A stretch of 64,000 nt of DNA from Bacteroidaceae bacterium (GCA_017547585.1 JAFYPH010000016.1:1-64000); one strand, 5' to 3'; positions 27,416 to 36,490 are shown, counted from the first letter of the stretch. The notes: generated by a model not told the origin, from the letters alone. Numbers and translations are program-made.

Positions 27416-30400
27416 TTACGAGCGCTTACCTTGCTGTTTCGCCTTCCAGATGCTATAATGTTTGTTGAACTCGGCCTTGTAGCGTTTAACCTCCTCTTTG
27501 TAGGCGTCGCCACCCTCGCTCAGCACCTCTGTCATCAGCAACAGATGGTTCAGGTTTCTGCCGTAGTCGCCCATGATGGCTCTCTGGTGGCGGTTGCTCA
27601 GACTTTCGTACCACTGAATGTTTTCGAGCAGGTCGTTGCATGTGGGCTCAATAACGCTCATTGCCTTGCTCTTCTCGCCCAGTCTGATGTACGAGTTTCC
27701 CATAGAGGCAGCGCCCATCTGTGTAGAGTGGGGCACAAGGCTGCTGGGAATCATCTTCTCGGCGTACTCGAGCACTTCGAGCGCCTTCTCCTTCTTGCCC
27801 TCTACAATCAGACGCTCGGCGAGCGACGCGAGCTGCACTCGGTGGGTGTACACCATGCGCATGGTAGTCTCGTCCAGATAGTAGTCGGGGTTTTCGGCAA
27901 GGCCACCGAACTTGAATCTGTTCATTACATTGTCGTAGACCTTCTCTGTGTCGACGATAGTCTCATACTCGTTGCTGTAGCCCAACTTCGTCCAGTTGAA
28001 GGGAGTGATGCGGCTGGCGAGTCCCTCGGAAATAAAGAAGTCCTGGAGCGACGCCAGATAGTTATCATCACCAACGGTGCGCGACATATAAAGGGGACGC
28101 TCCCAGTTAGCCTCGGAAAGCATTTCGAGCAACATCAGGTCTCCGCGCGCCAATACATCGCGGCCCTTGAGCGAGATTACCATATACTCGGGCATAGTGT
28201 CGCGGTACTCATAGGGGATAAACATTCCCGAACGGCGCACGGCCTCTTTGTCTATGCGTATATACAGAGTGTCGGTGGGAATATAGTGTACGCGCTCATC
28301 CTGATTGCGCACCCAATATTTCATGATGTTCTTCACTTCGAAGGGATTCTCGCCCAGCGCCTTCTTATATTTCTCGGGGTCCTGAGCGTACATATTTTTA
28401 ATCATCTCCTTCTTCTCGGGCTTTATGTACACATACTCGTTGGCCTTGCCCGCATAGTCTATACGATTCCAAGATATTGGCAACGAGGGCGAGTCGTAGG
28501 CGGGACGGCGCATCTGGTCGATGTACCAGTCTGTGTGCAGGTACGAGAGGTTGCAGACACGTGCGTCGGTTCTCACTCCCTCTACCTCCTGGTTGTACCA
28601 CAAGGGGAATGTGTCGTTGTCGCCGCAAGTGAAGATAATGGGGTTTTTATCCTGCGAAATAGAGTTCAGATAGTTCTGTCCGAAGTCGCGGCAGGCGTAG
28701 CGTCCGCTGCGGTCGTGGTCGTCCCATGTCTGCGACACCATCTGCACGGGGACAAGCAGCGCTGCGGCTGCAACAGCTGCGCTTATGGCTGCGTTCTTTT
28801 TCTTTATCCACTCGGTGATTGCCGCAACACCCATTCCTATCCATATTGCGAATGCATAGAATGAGCCTGCGTATGCGTAGTCGCGTTCACGAGGCTGCTG
28901 GGGAGTCTGGTTCAGATAGAGCACGATGGCGATTCCGGTCATGAAGAACAGGAAGAATACCACCCAGAATTGGCGCACACCCGCGTCGCCCTTCTTGCAC
29001 TGCCACAAGAGGCCCAAAATACCCAGAATAAGAGGCAGGGCAAAGAATACGTTGCGGCCCTTATTCTCTCTCATTGCCTTGGGCAGATTATCCTGGTTGC
29101 CCACGAGCAGGTTATCTATGAACTTGAAGCCTGTAATCCAGTTGCCTCGGTCAAGATGTCCGTGTCCCTGAAGATCATTCTGTCGTCCCACGAAGTTCCA
29201 GAAGAAGTATCTCCAGTACATGTAGTTAAGCTGGTAGTTGAGGAAGAAACGAAGGTTGTCCCACTGTGTGGGCATCACCACGTTCATTTCGTGTCCGCCA
29301 ACATAGTATTTTATGTTGCGGCCAATCTTTCCTCCCACCCATTTCTCGTAAAGGTTGCCGGCAGAGCCATACGAAGCGAATCGTTTGTCATACATTCGGG
29401 GGAGCAGCATATTCTGAGCATATACATACTCGAATTTGTATTTCAACAATTCGTAAGAGTCCTTTTCATCGGGCGAAGATTTCTCTTTACGGCCATATTC
29501 GGGAGAAATATCCTTTGTCACCACCTGCCATTTGTCGCGGTTCACCTGTTTGTACAAAGGCTCCGAGCCGTATGCAGGGCCGTAGAACAGCGGACGGTCG
29601 CCATACTGCTCGCGTCCAAGATATTTACCGAGCGAGAAAATATCCTCGGGTGAGTTCTGGTCCATGGGAGTGTTTGCTGCCGAACGTACAACGATGAGCG
29701 CATACGAAGAGTATCCAATCATTATCAGCATCATACACAGCAGCGAAGTGTTCAGCGTGCGTATGCTCACAATGTATTTCTCCTGCATCTTTCTGAAGAG
29801 CAGATAGGCGAGCGCTGCAAGCACCACAATACCAATGAGAATGCTTGTGAATCCGTAGCCATAGAAGGGAATACCCAGCAGGCCCACGGTTGTCAGGAAC
29901 GACGCTACAAGGCGTTTGCGGCTCTTTCCTGTCTCGCTCTCGTAGATGCCCCAGATGAGCGCTGCGAGCAGCAAAATGATGTAAATTATAAGTCCGGTGT
30001 TGAATGGCATTCCCAAAGTGTTCACAAAGAAGAGCTCGAACCATCCGCCCACCTTAACCACTCCGGGCACAATGCCATAGAGCACGGCAGCCACAAGAGC
30101 CATTGAGAGCGCAAGCGCAATAAGCGAGCCTTTGAGAGTAGCCTTGGGTGCTTTTCTATAGTAAGCAACAAGCACGATGGCGGGAATACACAAAAGGTTA
30201 AGCAAATGGACACCGATAGAGAGTCCCACAAGGTAGGCGATAAGTATCAGCCATCTATCGCTGTGGGGCGCGTCGGCATTCTCTTCCCATTTGAGTATCA
30301 ACCAGAAAACAACGGCTGTGAAGAGCGACGAGTAACCATACACCTCACCCTCTACGGCACTGAACCAATATGTGTCGCTCCATGTGTAGGCAAGCGCGCC

Positions 30401-30775
30401 CACGAGTCCTGAGCCGATGATGGTAATCATCTGCGAGGTTGTCATTTCGCTGCCTTTAGTCACAATGAGCTTGCGCACAAGATGAGTGATGCTCCAGAAG
30501 AGGAACATAATGCCCGCGGCACTAAGAATGGCTGACATTATATTCACCATCAATGCCACCTTTTCGGGCGATGCAAAGAGTGAGAAGAAATTGGCAGTCA
30601 GCATGAAGAAGGGTGCGCCGGGGGGGTGGCCAATCTCCAATTTGTTACCCGAGAGGATAAATTCGGGGCAATCCCAGAAACTTGCGGTAGGCTCCACTGT
30701 CAGGCAGTATGTAGCTGCCGCAACAAAGAAACAGAGCCAGCCGAAGAGGTTGTTTACGGTTTTGTAGCTTTTCAT
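27416..30775 (-). CDS. DUF2723 polytopic membrane protein, probable glycosyltransferase-type
   Basis: An 1119-residue membrane protein with the DUF2723 N-terminal region: NNLFGWLCFFVAAATYCLTVEPTASFWDCPEFI with the conserved Trp-Asp-Cys, and GHPPGAPFFML. About a dozen or more helices in residues 1-660 are followed by an extracytoplasmic C-terminal half. The fold resembles lipid-dependent protein O-mannosyltransferases, and the family has been linked to glycosylation, but the reaction is not established. SWNRIDYAGKANEYVYIKPE and the C-terminal helical region with repeats look typical for Bacteroidales homologues. It heads the operon with the deacetylase, queG and the PH-like gene, and has a well-matched promoter at 30850. 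Confidence 0.85.
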   Translation of the reverse strand: MKSYKTVNNLFGWLCFFVAAATYCLTVEPTASFWDCPEFILSGNKLEIGHPPGAPFFMLTANFFSLFASPEKVALMVNIMSAILSAAGIMFLFWSITHLVRKLIVTKGSEMTTSQMITIIGSGLVGALAYTWSDTYWFSAVEGEVYGYSSLFTAVVFWLILKWEENADAPHSDRWLILIAYLVGLSIGVHLLNLLCIPAIVLVAYYRKAPKATLKGSLIALALSMALVAAVLYGIVPGVVKVGGWFELFFVNTLGMPFNTGLIIYIILLLAALIWGIYESETGKSRKRLVASFLTTVGLLGIPFYGYGFTSILIGIVVLAALAYLLFRKMQEKYIVSIRTLNTSLLCMMLIMIGYSSYALIVVRSAANTPMDQNSPEDIFSLGKYLGREQYGDRPLFYGPAYGSEPLYKQVNRDKWQVVTKDISPEYGRKEKSSPDEKDSYELLKYKFEYVYAQNMLLPRMYDKRFASYGSAGNLYEKWVGGKIGRNIKYYVGGHEMNVVMPTQWDNLRFFLNYQLNYMYWRYFFWNFVGRQNDLQGHGHLDRGNWITGFKFIDNLLVGNQDNLPKAMRENKGRNVFFALPLILGILGLLWQCKKGDAGVRQFWVVFFLFFMTGIAIVLYLNQTPQQPRERDYAYAGSFYAFAIWIGMGVAAITEWIKKKNAAISAAVAAAALLVPVQMVSQTWDDHDRSGRYACRDFGQNYLNSISQDKNPIIFTCGDNDTFPLWYNQEVEGVRTDARVCNLSYLHTDWYIDQMRRPAYDSPSLPISWNRIDYAGKANEYVYIKPEKKEMIKNMYAQDPEKYKKALGENPFEVKNIMKYWVRNQDERVHYIPTDTLYIRIDKEAVRRSGMFIPYEYRDTMPEYMVISLKGRDVLARGDLMLLEMLSEANWERPLYMSRTVGDDNYLASLQDFFISEGLASRITPFNWTKLGYSNEYETIVDTEKVYDNVMNRFKFGGLAENPDYYLDETTMRMVYTHRVQLASLAERLIVEGKKEKALEVLEYAEKMIPSSLVPHSTQMGAASMGNSYIRLGEKSKAMSVIEPTCNDLLENIQWYESLSNRHQRAIMGDYGRNLNHLLLMTEVLSEGGDAYKEEVKRYKAEFNKHYSIWKAKQQGKRS

Positions 30776-30849
30776 ATTTTTTGTAATTTTTCTCGAAACT
30801 CTTTTTGCGTGCGTATGCTAAAATATTGGCACACTACGCGAAATTTCGG

Positions 30850-30881
30850 CAAAATTACTTATAAGAGCCGATTTTAGCAAA
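30850..30881 (-). promoter_or_regulatory. Promoter for the DUF2723 operon
   Basis: On the minus strand TTTG (complement of 30878-30881) is followed after 20 nt by TAATTTTG (complement of 30850-30857). Both halves match the Bacteroidetes consensus. The gene starts about 75 nt downstream. Confidence 0.65.
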
Positions 30882-31343
30882 TTTAATCTGCTAAAATATA
30901 TTTATAGCCGTGGGGCTTGCTGCTTATTAAATATAAAATAACACAAAAGTATAATAGGGCTGAGGATTTTCAGACTTTAATCGCCATAATTGTTTACCCA
31001 TTGTTTGTAGTTACAGATTGAGCGGTTGAATTTTAAAAGTTACTATTGTTTAGCATTAAATATTGCAATGGTTACTTAAAAAAATACAGCACTGTAAAAA
31101 TCACAGGCAACGAACGCTGTTAAGGCGCGGACAAGAGTGTGAAAGTTTTTTTGACGCACAGTGCGTCTAAACTTGCACACTCCCGCGTAGTCTTTCTGCG
31201 GGGAAAGTTGCCGGCAAGCGAACGACGAACGAGGGATATTTTCGTATGCGAAAATTCGCGAGCAGAGGAGAGAGTGACTGATTTTCTCTGTGCTGTGCCT
31301 TTTAAATAAAGTAGGCTGCGCTCGTTTACAATCTACAAGCAAA

Positions 31344-31373
31344 CTTGCATTGTACTCGCTGGCACTACTTTTG
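31344..31373 (+). promoter_or_regulatory. Orphan promoter-like element on the plus strand
   Basis: TTG (31344-31346) is followed after about 19 nt by TACTTTTG (31366-31373), a TAnnTTTG match. The spacer CATTGTACTCGCTGGCAC resembles that of the argS promoter (TATTGCGCTCGGCTTGCAC). Downstream there is no plus-strand gene before 39 kb; only a hairpin and a bidirectional terminator follow. Confidence 0.5.
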
Positions 31374-31398
31374 CACCCTTTTGGGCGCCAAAAGGGTG
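31374..31398. repeat. Perfect 11-bp inverted repeat at the predicted start site
   Basis: CACCCTTTTGG pairs with CCAAAAGGGTG around GCG. It starts directly after the -7 element at 31366, so it would fall on the transcription start and form the 5' end of the RNA, or act as an operator. There is no T-run. Confidence 0.7.
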
Positions 31399-31466
31399 GA
31401 TAGAAGCAACTGCCAATAAAATTGCAACAAAATATTAAGGGTAAAAACTGCCGGAGAATACAAAAT

Positions 31467-31509
31467 AATTATGGCAATTAAGGAAACGCTATCCTCAATT
31501 GCCATAATT
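31467..31509 (-). terminator. Terminator of the CTD-protein cassette
   Basis: AATTATGGCAATT and AATTGCCATAATT form a 13-bp stem, extended by AGGA/TCCT after one mismatch, with loop AACGCTA. It begins 8 nt beyond the stop of the gene at 31517 and is followed on the minus strand by ATTTTGTATT. On the plus strand it could also end a transcript from the 31344 promoter. Confidence 0.75.
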
Positions 31510-31516
31510 TCACTTG

Positions 31517-32896
31517 CTATTTTATAAGCAACTTTTTCTTTACCACCCTGCCATCGGCATTAACAACAAGAATGTGCGTGCCTTTTGACGTTGTCGGCAG
31601 GATAATTTCGCTACCCTCGCCCGAGCGGCGGGCAACCGTCGCGCCCGCGCTGTTGTACAGCGTCGCGCTCCAAGCGGAAACGTTGGCGGGCAATGTAACA
31701 ATACAATCGTTTCCTTGCTGGCTGAAAGAGAGATTTTCAGCGGAAAGACTTTCAATTCCTGTCTGTAATAGAGGTAACAGTTCTCTGTTTACATACAATG
31801 TATCATTGCCCGGGTCTATGCAACAAATAAGATCGAGTGAAACACCACCAATTAAATCAAACTCAATATAAAAAGGTTGTTGATTCATAAAACCTATACC
31901 TTGCAACCAATCACCGCAAAATATCCACCAATATTTACGACCTTGCACTTCGGTTATTGAGTCCACTTCATAAAAATAACGATAATTGTATCCGCCATTG
32001 CTTATAATTGTTGTATCACCAACATTCCACGATTCGTCAAAAACTAGGGTGTCGCGTTGTGTCATTGGCCAATATCTCAAACACTTTGTGCCCTCCCATC
32101 GCACATAACTGTAAACCTCATAGCCTGGGGAAATAACAGAGTATTTATTACCGTTTATTATTGTATCGCCCTTTGCATCGAAATATCCAATTCTATCGCC
32201 ATAGGAGGGGAGCAAGGGACGGTATTCTCGATATATCCATCTGCGACCATCGGGGATAACATTGTTTACAGGCGCAACTTCCGGATTTTCGTACAACAGA
32301 CGACCATTACGATAAAAACGATAAAAATAAGGAATGGGAGCAGAATATGGATATTCATTGTCGTCAAACGTAGTTAAAGGTCCCCATAAAGAAGCAATGC
32401 CAATGCCACGAATAATGGGCATTTCTTCGCCAAAAGATGACACAACAGAACTGTCGGCCAATTTTACCTCTGATAATGATTCGGCATTCAACGGTATATT
32501 ACGGATACAAAATCCATTAGAAAAAGAATTATCATCGGTCATACGCAACAAGCCTTCGTCCCATTTTGAAAAATCGTACAACATCATTTCATCCATAAGG
32601 CCTTGCTCATAATTATATATGTCGAACGCACGAATGTATATTATACTATCGGAAGTTTCACGTATAACAGCAAAAAGAGATGGAGATTCTCCTAAATAAG
32701 TTTTATATACTTTTTTGTATATTATCGTATCAATAATAGTATCACCACGAACTTCAAACGTTGCACAGTATTTATACTCACTTTCATCGTACGCACGTTC
32801 TGTTACCTCCCAACGGGTACCCTCACCGTACAAACTTTCGGATTTTGACGGAAGAGCGAATGCTAACATCAATAAACAGAATAATATCTTTTTCAT
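31517..32896 (-). CDS. Secreted protein with T9SS C-terminal sorting domain, function unknown
   Basis: A 459-residue protein with a signal peptide (MKKILFCLLMLAFALPSKSES) and a body of short beta-rich repeats (GDTII..KYKV-type strands, for example RGDTIIDTIIYKKVYKTY and KGDTIINGNKYSVISPG). The last 75 residues look like a type A T9SS CTD: SFSQQGNDCIVTLPANVSAW, LYNSAGATVARRSGEG, SKGTHILVVNADGRVVKKKL. No catalytic domain is recognised. It starts 7 nt after the C25 peptidase gene and is AT-rich in its first two thirds, while the CTD has the GC content of the host, hinting at module exchange. Confidence 0.75.
   Translation of the reverse strand: MKKILFCLLMLAFALPSKSESLYGEGTRWEVTERAYDESEYKYCATFEVRGDTIIDTIIYKKVYKTYLGESPSLFAVIRETSDSIIYIRAFDIYNYEQGLMDEMMLYDFSKWDEGLLRMTDDNSFSNGFCIRNIPLNAESLSEVKLADSSVVSSFGEEMPIIRGIGIASLWGPLTTFDDNEYPYSAPIPYFYRFYRNGRLLYENPEVAPVNNVIPDGRRWIYREYRPLLPSYGDRIGYFDAKGDTIINGNKYSVISPGYEVYSYVRWEGTKCLRYWPMTQRDTLVFDESWNVGDTTIISNGGYNYRYFYEVDSITEVQGRKYWWIFCGDWLQGIGFMNQQPFYIEFDLIGGVSLDLICCIDPGNDTLYVNRELLPLLQTGIESLSAENLSFSQQGNDCIVTLPANVSAWSATLYNSAGATVARRSGEGSEIILPTTSKGTHILVVNADGRVVKKKLLIK
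31532..31552. repeat. Left copy of a 21-bp direct repeat flanking the cassette
   Basis: CTTTTTCTTTACCACCCTGC plus one more C is identical here and at 36627-36647. It encodes GRVVKKK near the very C-terminus of the CTD on the minus strand. The flanking bases (TTATAAGCAA here, TTATAAACAC there) are also similar. Confidence 0.85.
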
Positions 32897-32903
32897 AATT
32901 ATT

Positions 32904-35135
32904 TCATTTTATGTATAATTTATTACTAGGGTTTACATAAAACCCATTCTTAATATATATATTTCCTGAAGAGTTTATAATGGTTTTACCATTTTTCAAT
33001 ATAACATTTCCATGTTGCAAAGAATCCGTAATATTATATCCTATATTTACATTTTTTACATAAACACTGTTGTTCCCTACAAATGTTTTATTTTGAATAT
33101 TTGAAACAGAGAAATATAAAGTACAAGGAACATAATTGGGCTTACTAAAAGTAACAGCAAACGATTCTAAATCTCCATTCACAGAACATGAATCTGATAT
33201 ATTTTTATATACTTTATAAAATAGTTCTCCTGTTTTTGTATAACCATAAATTGTTACATTTGTTTCTAGTTCACCAAATATCATTATCAATGAATTTGTA
33301 TTTTGTTCAAACGAAATATTCTTAAATTCTTTAGGCTTTCTTGTATATATAGGCAACTCCGGGTCTCCCATGGAATTTACAGAAAAAAACACCCAATGAC
33401 TTGAATAGTTTTTATTAAAATCCTCTAAACCTAATTTTGCTTTTGTTGTTAATTCTGCAAAATTTTTAAAGCCATTAATGTTATTTAATAATAATTTATA
33501 ATAATTTTTTATTAATGTTTCCGATGGCCCTAATTTATTATATCGTGGATCCCCCCAACCATTAGAAGAACTACCCCAATATGTAACAACATTACTATTC
33601 CTGTTACGCATAAATGCTTCTCCCAAACACGGCTCTGCTAAATGGAAAGCATTTGTATGGCATGCGATAGTTGCAATATGCATTGGTTTTAAAGAAGATA
33701 GTATTGATGCATAATCAGTATTATATCTATACGAATTTGTATCTATTATTTTCCAATATGTAGTTTCACCGTGAGAAAATTCATTAACAAAATGATACCC
33801 CTTTGATAGTTCTTTTTGAATGTTTTCTGGGTTTAACTCATAATCATCTCCTTCCGGATAACTAGTGTTACAATTAAATAACTTGAAAATATCAGGATTG
33901 TCTAAATATTTTTCAAAAGTGTATTTGTTAATCGAATCACTTTTATGTTCTGCGTCACGTATCGAACTTAATTTACAGCCAAAATTCAATATATCATAAC
34001 ACCAATCATCCAAAGGGGGATTTTTTTCATAATTCAATGTTTTATCAATCATTGCATTAACGTCACTCGTTGTTCTTGCTGGAAATCGAGATACATACAC
34101 TTCGGGGAAGTAATCAATATCATCATAATTAACATCTCCAGAAATTCCATCTCCATTCGCATCCCATGAAAATTCCCCATCAAAACAGCCATAAAAAATA
34201 TCAGTGGGTACATCGGATTGATAAGTAGTATCATTTTTCGTGTTAATTTTTGCCACCCTGCAATACTTAACAGGTACTACAGTATCATCCCCACCTAATA
34301 AAACATATTTCAATCTTTTATTTGTCTTATCGTATAATTCCTTGATATAACTTTTGATTTTTATCTCATTAGGAATATCTTCATACAGACAATATATGGA
34401 GTCAAGTGAAATAACTTTTGCAGGGATACCTTTCAGGGTTTTCCACTCTACCAATGGTTTAAAAGCACCTATAAAAGCAGAAGAAGTAATAACTAAATAT
34501 TCAGTAGAATCATTCGGGTTAAAAGTCTCAATTATCTGATTGACACCATCTGCATTTGTTTGCGAAACGTACTCTATTGACTCATTACTATTACCACCAT
34601 AATTTTTAACAATAGAATATCCACCTGTGAAATTTATAGTAATTGTTAATGAATTTATATTGTAAAGTAACGAATCATTTTCATTATATACAAACGGGGA
34701 AAATCTAAAAGATAATTTCTTTTTACCTCTTTCTATGTATGTATTCACATAAGACAAGACATTAGATGGATATACATTATTGTTGTAATCAAGATTATGT
34801 TCTTGTTCGAGTACGGAATCATCAGAACAATAATATTGTATATTGGGCGAAACATGGATTCCGGACAATACAACACCCTTCTCTATATTATATTCATAAT
34901 CCAAAAACTCATATCCATAGGGAATATCAATATAAATATTACAATACGGCAATGCAGGTTCTTTTGTTTCTTCTAAATAAAAACAATTAAAATCTGTATT
35001 AAAAAACAACTCATTATATTCATCATAGTCATAATATAATGAATCCTTTAAAATAGAATTGTATATAACTCCTTGAGAATATAGCGACACAGCTATAATA
35101 TTCAGGGTTAAAAGTAAAAATATTTTGCATTTCAT
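32904..35135 (-). CDS. C25-family (gingipain-like) cysteine peptidase
   Basis: A 743-residue secreted protease with a signal peptide (MKCKIFLLLTLNIIAVSLYSQG). A propeptide-like beta-rich region spans residues 30-205. The C25 catalytic domain follows: STEYLVITSSAFIGAFKPLVEWKT, LLGGDDTVVPV, SDVPTDIFYGCFDG, catalytic His455 in FVNEFSHGETTYW and Cys492 in IATIACHTNAFH, then GWGDPRYNKLGPSETL. An Ig-like C-terminal part follows. There is no standard type A CTD; the tail reads NVILKNGKTIINSSGNIYIK and NGFYVNPSNKLYIK, a repeat seen in other Bacteroidetes surface proteins. Base composition is far more AT-rich than its neighbours, suggesting horizontal gain. Confidence 0.85.
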   Translation of the reverse strand: MKCKIFLLLTLNIIAVSLYSQGVIYNSILKDSLYYDYDEYNELFFNTDFNCFYLEETKEPALPYCNIYIDIPYGYEFLDYEYNIEKGVVLSGIHVSPNIQYYCSDDSVLEQEHNLDYNNNVYPSNVLSYVNTYIERGKKKLSFRFSPFVYNENDSLLYNINSLTITINFTGGYSIVKNYGGNSNESIEYVSQTNADGVNQIIETFNPNDSTEYLVITSSAFIGAFKPLVEWKTLKGIPAKVISLDSIYCLYEDIPNEIKIKSYIKELYDKTNKRLKYVLLGGDDTVVPVKYCRVAKINTKNDTTYQSDVPTDIFYGCFDGEFSWDANGDGISGDVNYDDIDYFPEVYVSRFPARTTSDVNAMIDKTLNYEKNPPLDDWCYDILNFGCKLSSIRDAEHKSDSINKYTFEKYLDNPDIFKLFNCNTSYPEGDDYELNPENIQKELSKGYHFVNEFSHGETTYWKIIDTNSYRYNTDYASILSSLKPMHIATIACHTNAFHLAEPCLGEAFMRNRNSNVVTYWGSSSNGWGDPRYNKLGPSETLIKNYYKLLLNNINGFKNFAELTTKAKLGLEDFNKNYSSHWVFFSVNSMGDPELPIYTRKPKEFKNISFEQNTNSLIMIFGELETNVTIYGYTKTGELFYKVYKNISDSCSVNGDLESFAVTFSKPNYVPCTLYFSVSNIQNKTFVGNNSVYVKNVNIGYNITDSLQHGNVILKNGKTIINSSGNIYIKNGFYVNPSNKLYIK

Positions 35136-35188
35136 AATCTCACTACTTTTAAATTGTTAATGAAATTTTCTTTAAGCAGTGATGAACC

Positions 35189-35269
35189 TTACTTTGTCAG
35201 CACCATTCTTTTAGTATCGATAACATTACCGTCGGCTATAAGAGAATAGAGGTACATTCCGGCCGAGTA
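35189..35269 (-). pseudogene. Out-of-frame end of the CTD belonging to the 35226-36461 gene
   Basis: In a second frame the minus strand encodes YSAGMYLYSLIADGNVIDTK followed by RMVLTK and a stop. This is the classic end of a T9SS type A CTD (G-x-Y-x-Y-x-L then a basic tail). It continues the upstream CTD if one A is removed from the AAAA run at 35270-35273. The cargo signal is therefore split by a +1 change. Confidence 0.85.
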
Positions 35270-36461
35270 TTTTATAACCCTCTATCTGCACTGATGATGC
35301 ACCGCGCTCGGTGATTGTTATCTGTTCAAGCTGTTTGCCGTTCATGTCGTAGATGCATAGTGTTGCGTCTTTCACACTCTCGGGAAGTGTAAAGGCGATG
35401 GTGGTTGCCTCGCTGAAGGGGTTGGGAGTATTTTGTGAAAGGCTCGCAACAACATCTGCTGCGATATTTGTTGATGACATTTCTGTTGTGCCGATGGGCT
35501 TTGCCGGGGCGTATGCCACGGCTCCGCCGTTGTTGCCACCTTTGCTTGCTTCAAGCACAGCAACTTTTGCTTGTAACTCTTTTATCGATTGCAGAAGCAG
35601 GGGGATAAGTTCCGTGTAGTTTATGCCTATAAGGGAGTCGTTACAGGTTTTTACAAGTGAAGGAAATTGTGCTTGGAGACTCTCTACGTCCAATCCGTAG
35701 ACTGTTTGTGCTTCATTGCTTGTAGTTGCTGGAGCTACCATTGTTAATGCCATACTGTCGGTTGTCACAACAGAGGGCAACACACTGTATCTGACTGCTT
35801 CGATGTTGGATATTTTATCAAGTATGGTGCTTGCTGCAATGCCGTTCACGGCTGTGGTGCTGATGTTCTCTTCTGAAAGATTGGTTGTTTCAACCATTTC
35901 TGTGGGCGGGGGTGTCACCGTATATATTCCGTTGGTATTGTATAGGTCGCCTGTGACAAAGACATTGCCATCGAAATAACCGGCATAACGTCCGCTAATA
36001 TCATATGGAAATCCGTATGTAGAGCCACAAACAGCAGCTCCATTGCCGCCATTTAAAGGCAAATTACCAAATACACCATAATTATATTGTCCTAAACTTG
36101 CTTGACCGTAAACACCGAATGTATTGCCTGTTGAGATATTTCCCATGGCATTTCTAACTTCAGAATAAACGCCATAAGTTATTGTCGAGCCTCGATGATT
36201 AGCAGTATTGTACACATTCAGTCCGTAAGATGTATCTGTGTAACTATTATTTGTGTTTTTTATGTACATTCCGTTGGTTTTTGCAGAACGCACATATACG
36301 TCGTATGTATTGTCGCCAATATGATTAATCGAAAGTGTGGATTTTACGATTGAGTCGCCAGCCTTTATTCCAATATTACCCAAAGAATCAACTAATAACT
36401 GCGCTGATGCAGACAGTGTGCATAACACCATCATTGCAATGAATAGAACTCTTCTTTTCAT
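35226..36461 (-). CDS. Secreted repeat protein whose T9SS CTD is frameshifted
   Basis: A 411-residue frame with signal peptide (MKRRVLFIAMMVLCTLSASAQ). Residues 25-180 contain short Gly/Tyr repeats (YGVYSEV, FGVYGQA, YGVFGNL, YAGYFDG) as in tail-fibre or endosialidase-linked surface proteins. A helical stretch (LIPLLLQSIKELQAKVAVLEAS) may be a coiled coil. A CTD starts at SLSQNTPNPFSEATTIAFTL and continues with LCIYDMNGKQLEQITITERG, but after VQIEGYK the frame is lost and ends ILGRNVPLFSYSRR. The correct CTD end lies in the next frame to 35189. As read, the protein would probably not be exported by the T9SS. Confidence 0.72.
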   Translation of the reverse strand: MKRRVLFIAMMVLCTLSASAQLLVDSLGNIGIKAGDSIVKSTLSINHIGDNTYDVYVRSAKTNGMYIKNTNNSYTDTSYGLNVYNTANHRGSTITYGVYSEVRNAMGNISTGNTFGVYGQASLGQYNYGVFGNLPLNGGNGAAVCGSTYGFPYDISGRYAGYFDGNVFVTGDLYNTNGIYTVTPPPTEMVETTNLSEENISTTAVNGIAASTILDKISNIEAVRYSVLPSVVTTDSMALTMVAPATTSNEAQTVYGLDVESLQAQFPSLVKTCNDSLIGINYTELIPLLLQSIKELQAKVAVLEASKGGNNGGAVAYAPAKPIGTTEMSSTNIAADVVASLSQNTPNPFSEATTIAFTLPESVKDATLCIYDMNGKQLEQITITERGASSVQIEGYKILGRNVPLFSYSRR

Positions 36462-36490
36462 AACTACGACATTTTAAGTTAATACTGATA

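Larger units (their letters stand above)
30890..31510. other. Large non-coding region rich in inverted repeats
   Basis: About 620 bp with no convincing gene. Perfect inverted repeats are visible at 31153-31167 (GACGCAC/GTGCGTC), 31238-31255 (ATTTTCG/CGAAAAT), 31374-31398 and 31467-31509. A promoter-like element on the plus strand lies at 31366 with no plus-strand gene after it. An 88-codon minus-strand frame covers 31076-31342 but has no recognisable domain and unlikely composition (many Arg, Phe and Cys). The region may hold a small RNA or a dispersed intergenic repeat. Confidence 0.6.

Noticed and set aside
27044..28864. A 606-codon open frame opposite the DUF2723 and deacetylase genes
   Set aside because: Antisense shadow spanning two real genes; no domain and odd composition.
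31076..31342. An 88-codon minus-strand frame in the intergenic region
   Set aside because: Biased composition, no signal or domain, and inverted repeats run through it; treated as non-coding.
30776..31516. tRNA or insertion sequence in the large gap
   Set aside because: No T-arm GGTTCGA-type motif, no transposase and no terminal inverted repeats bounding the region.
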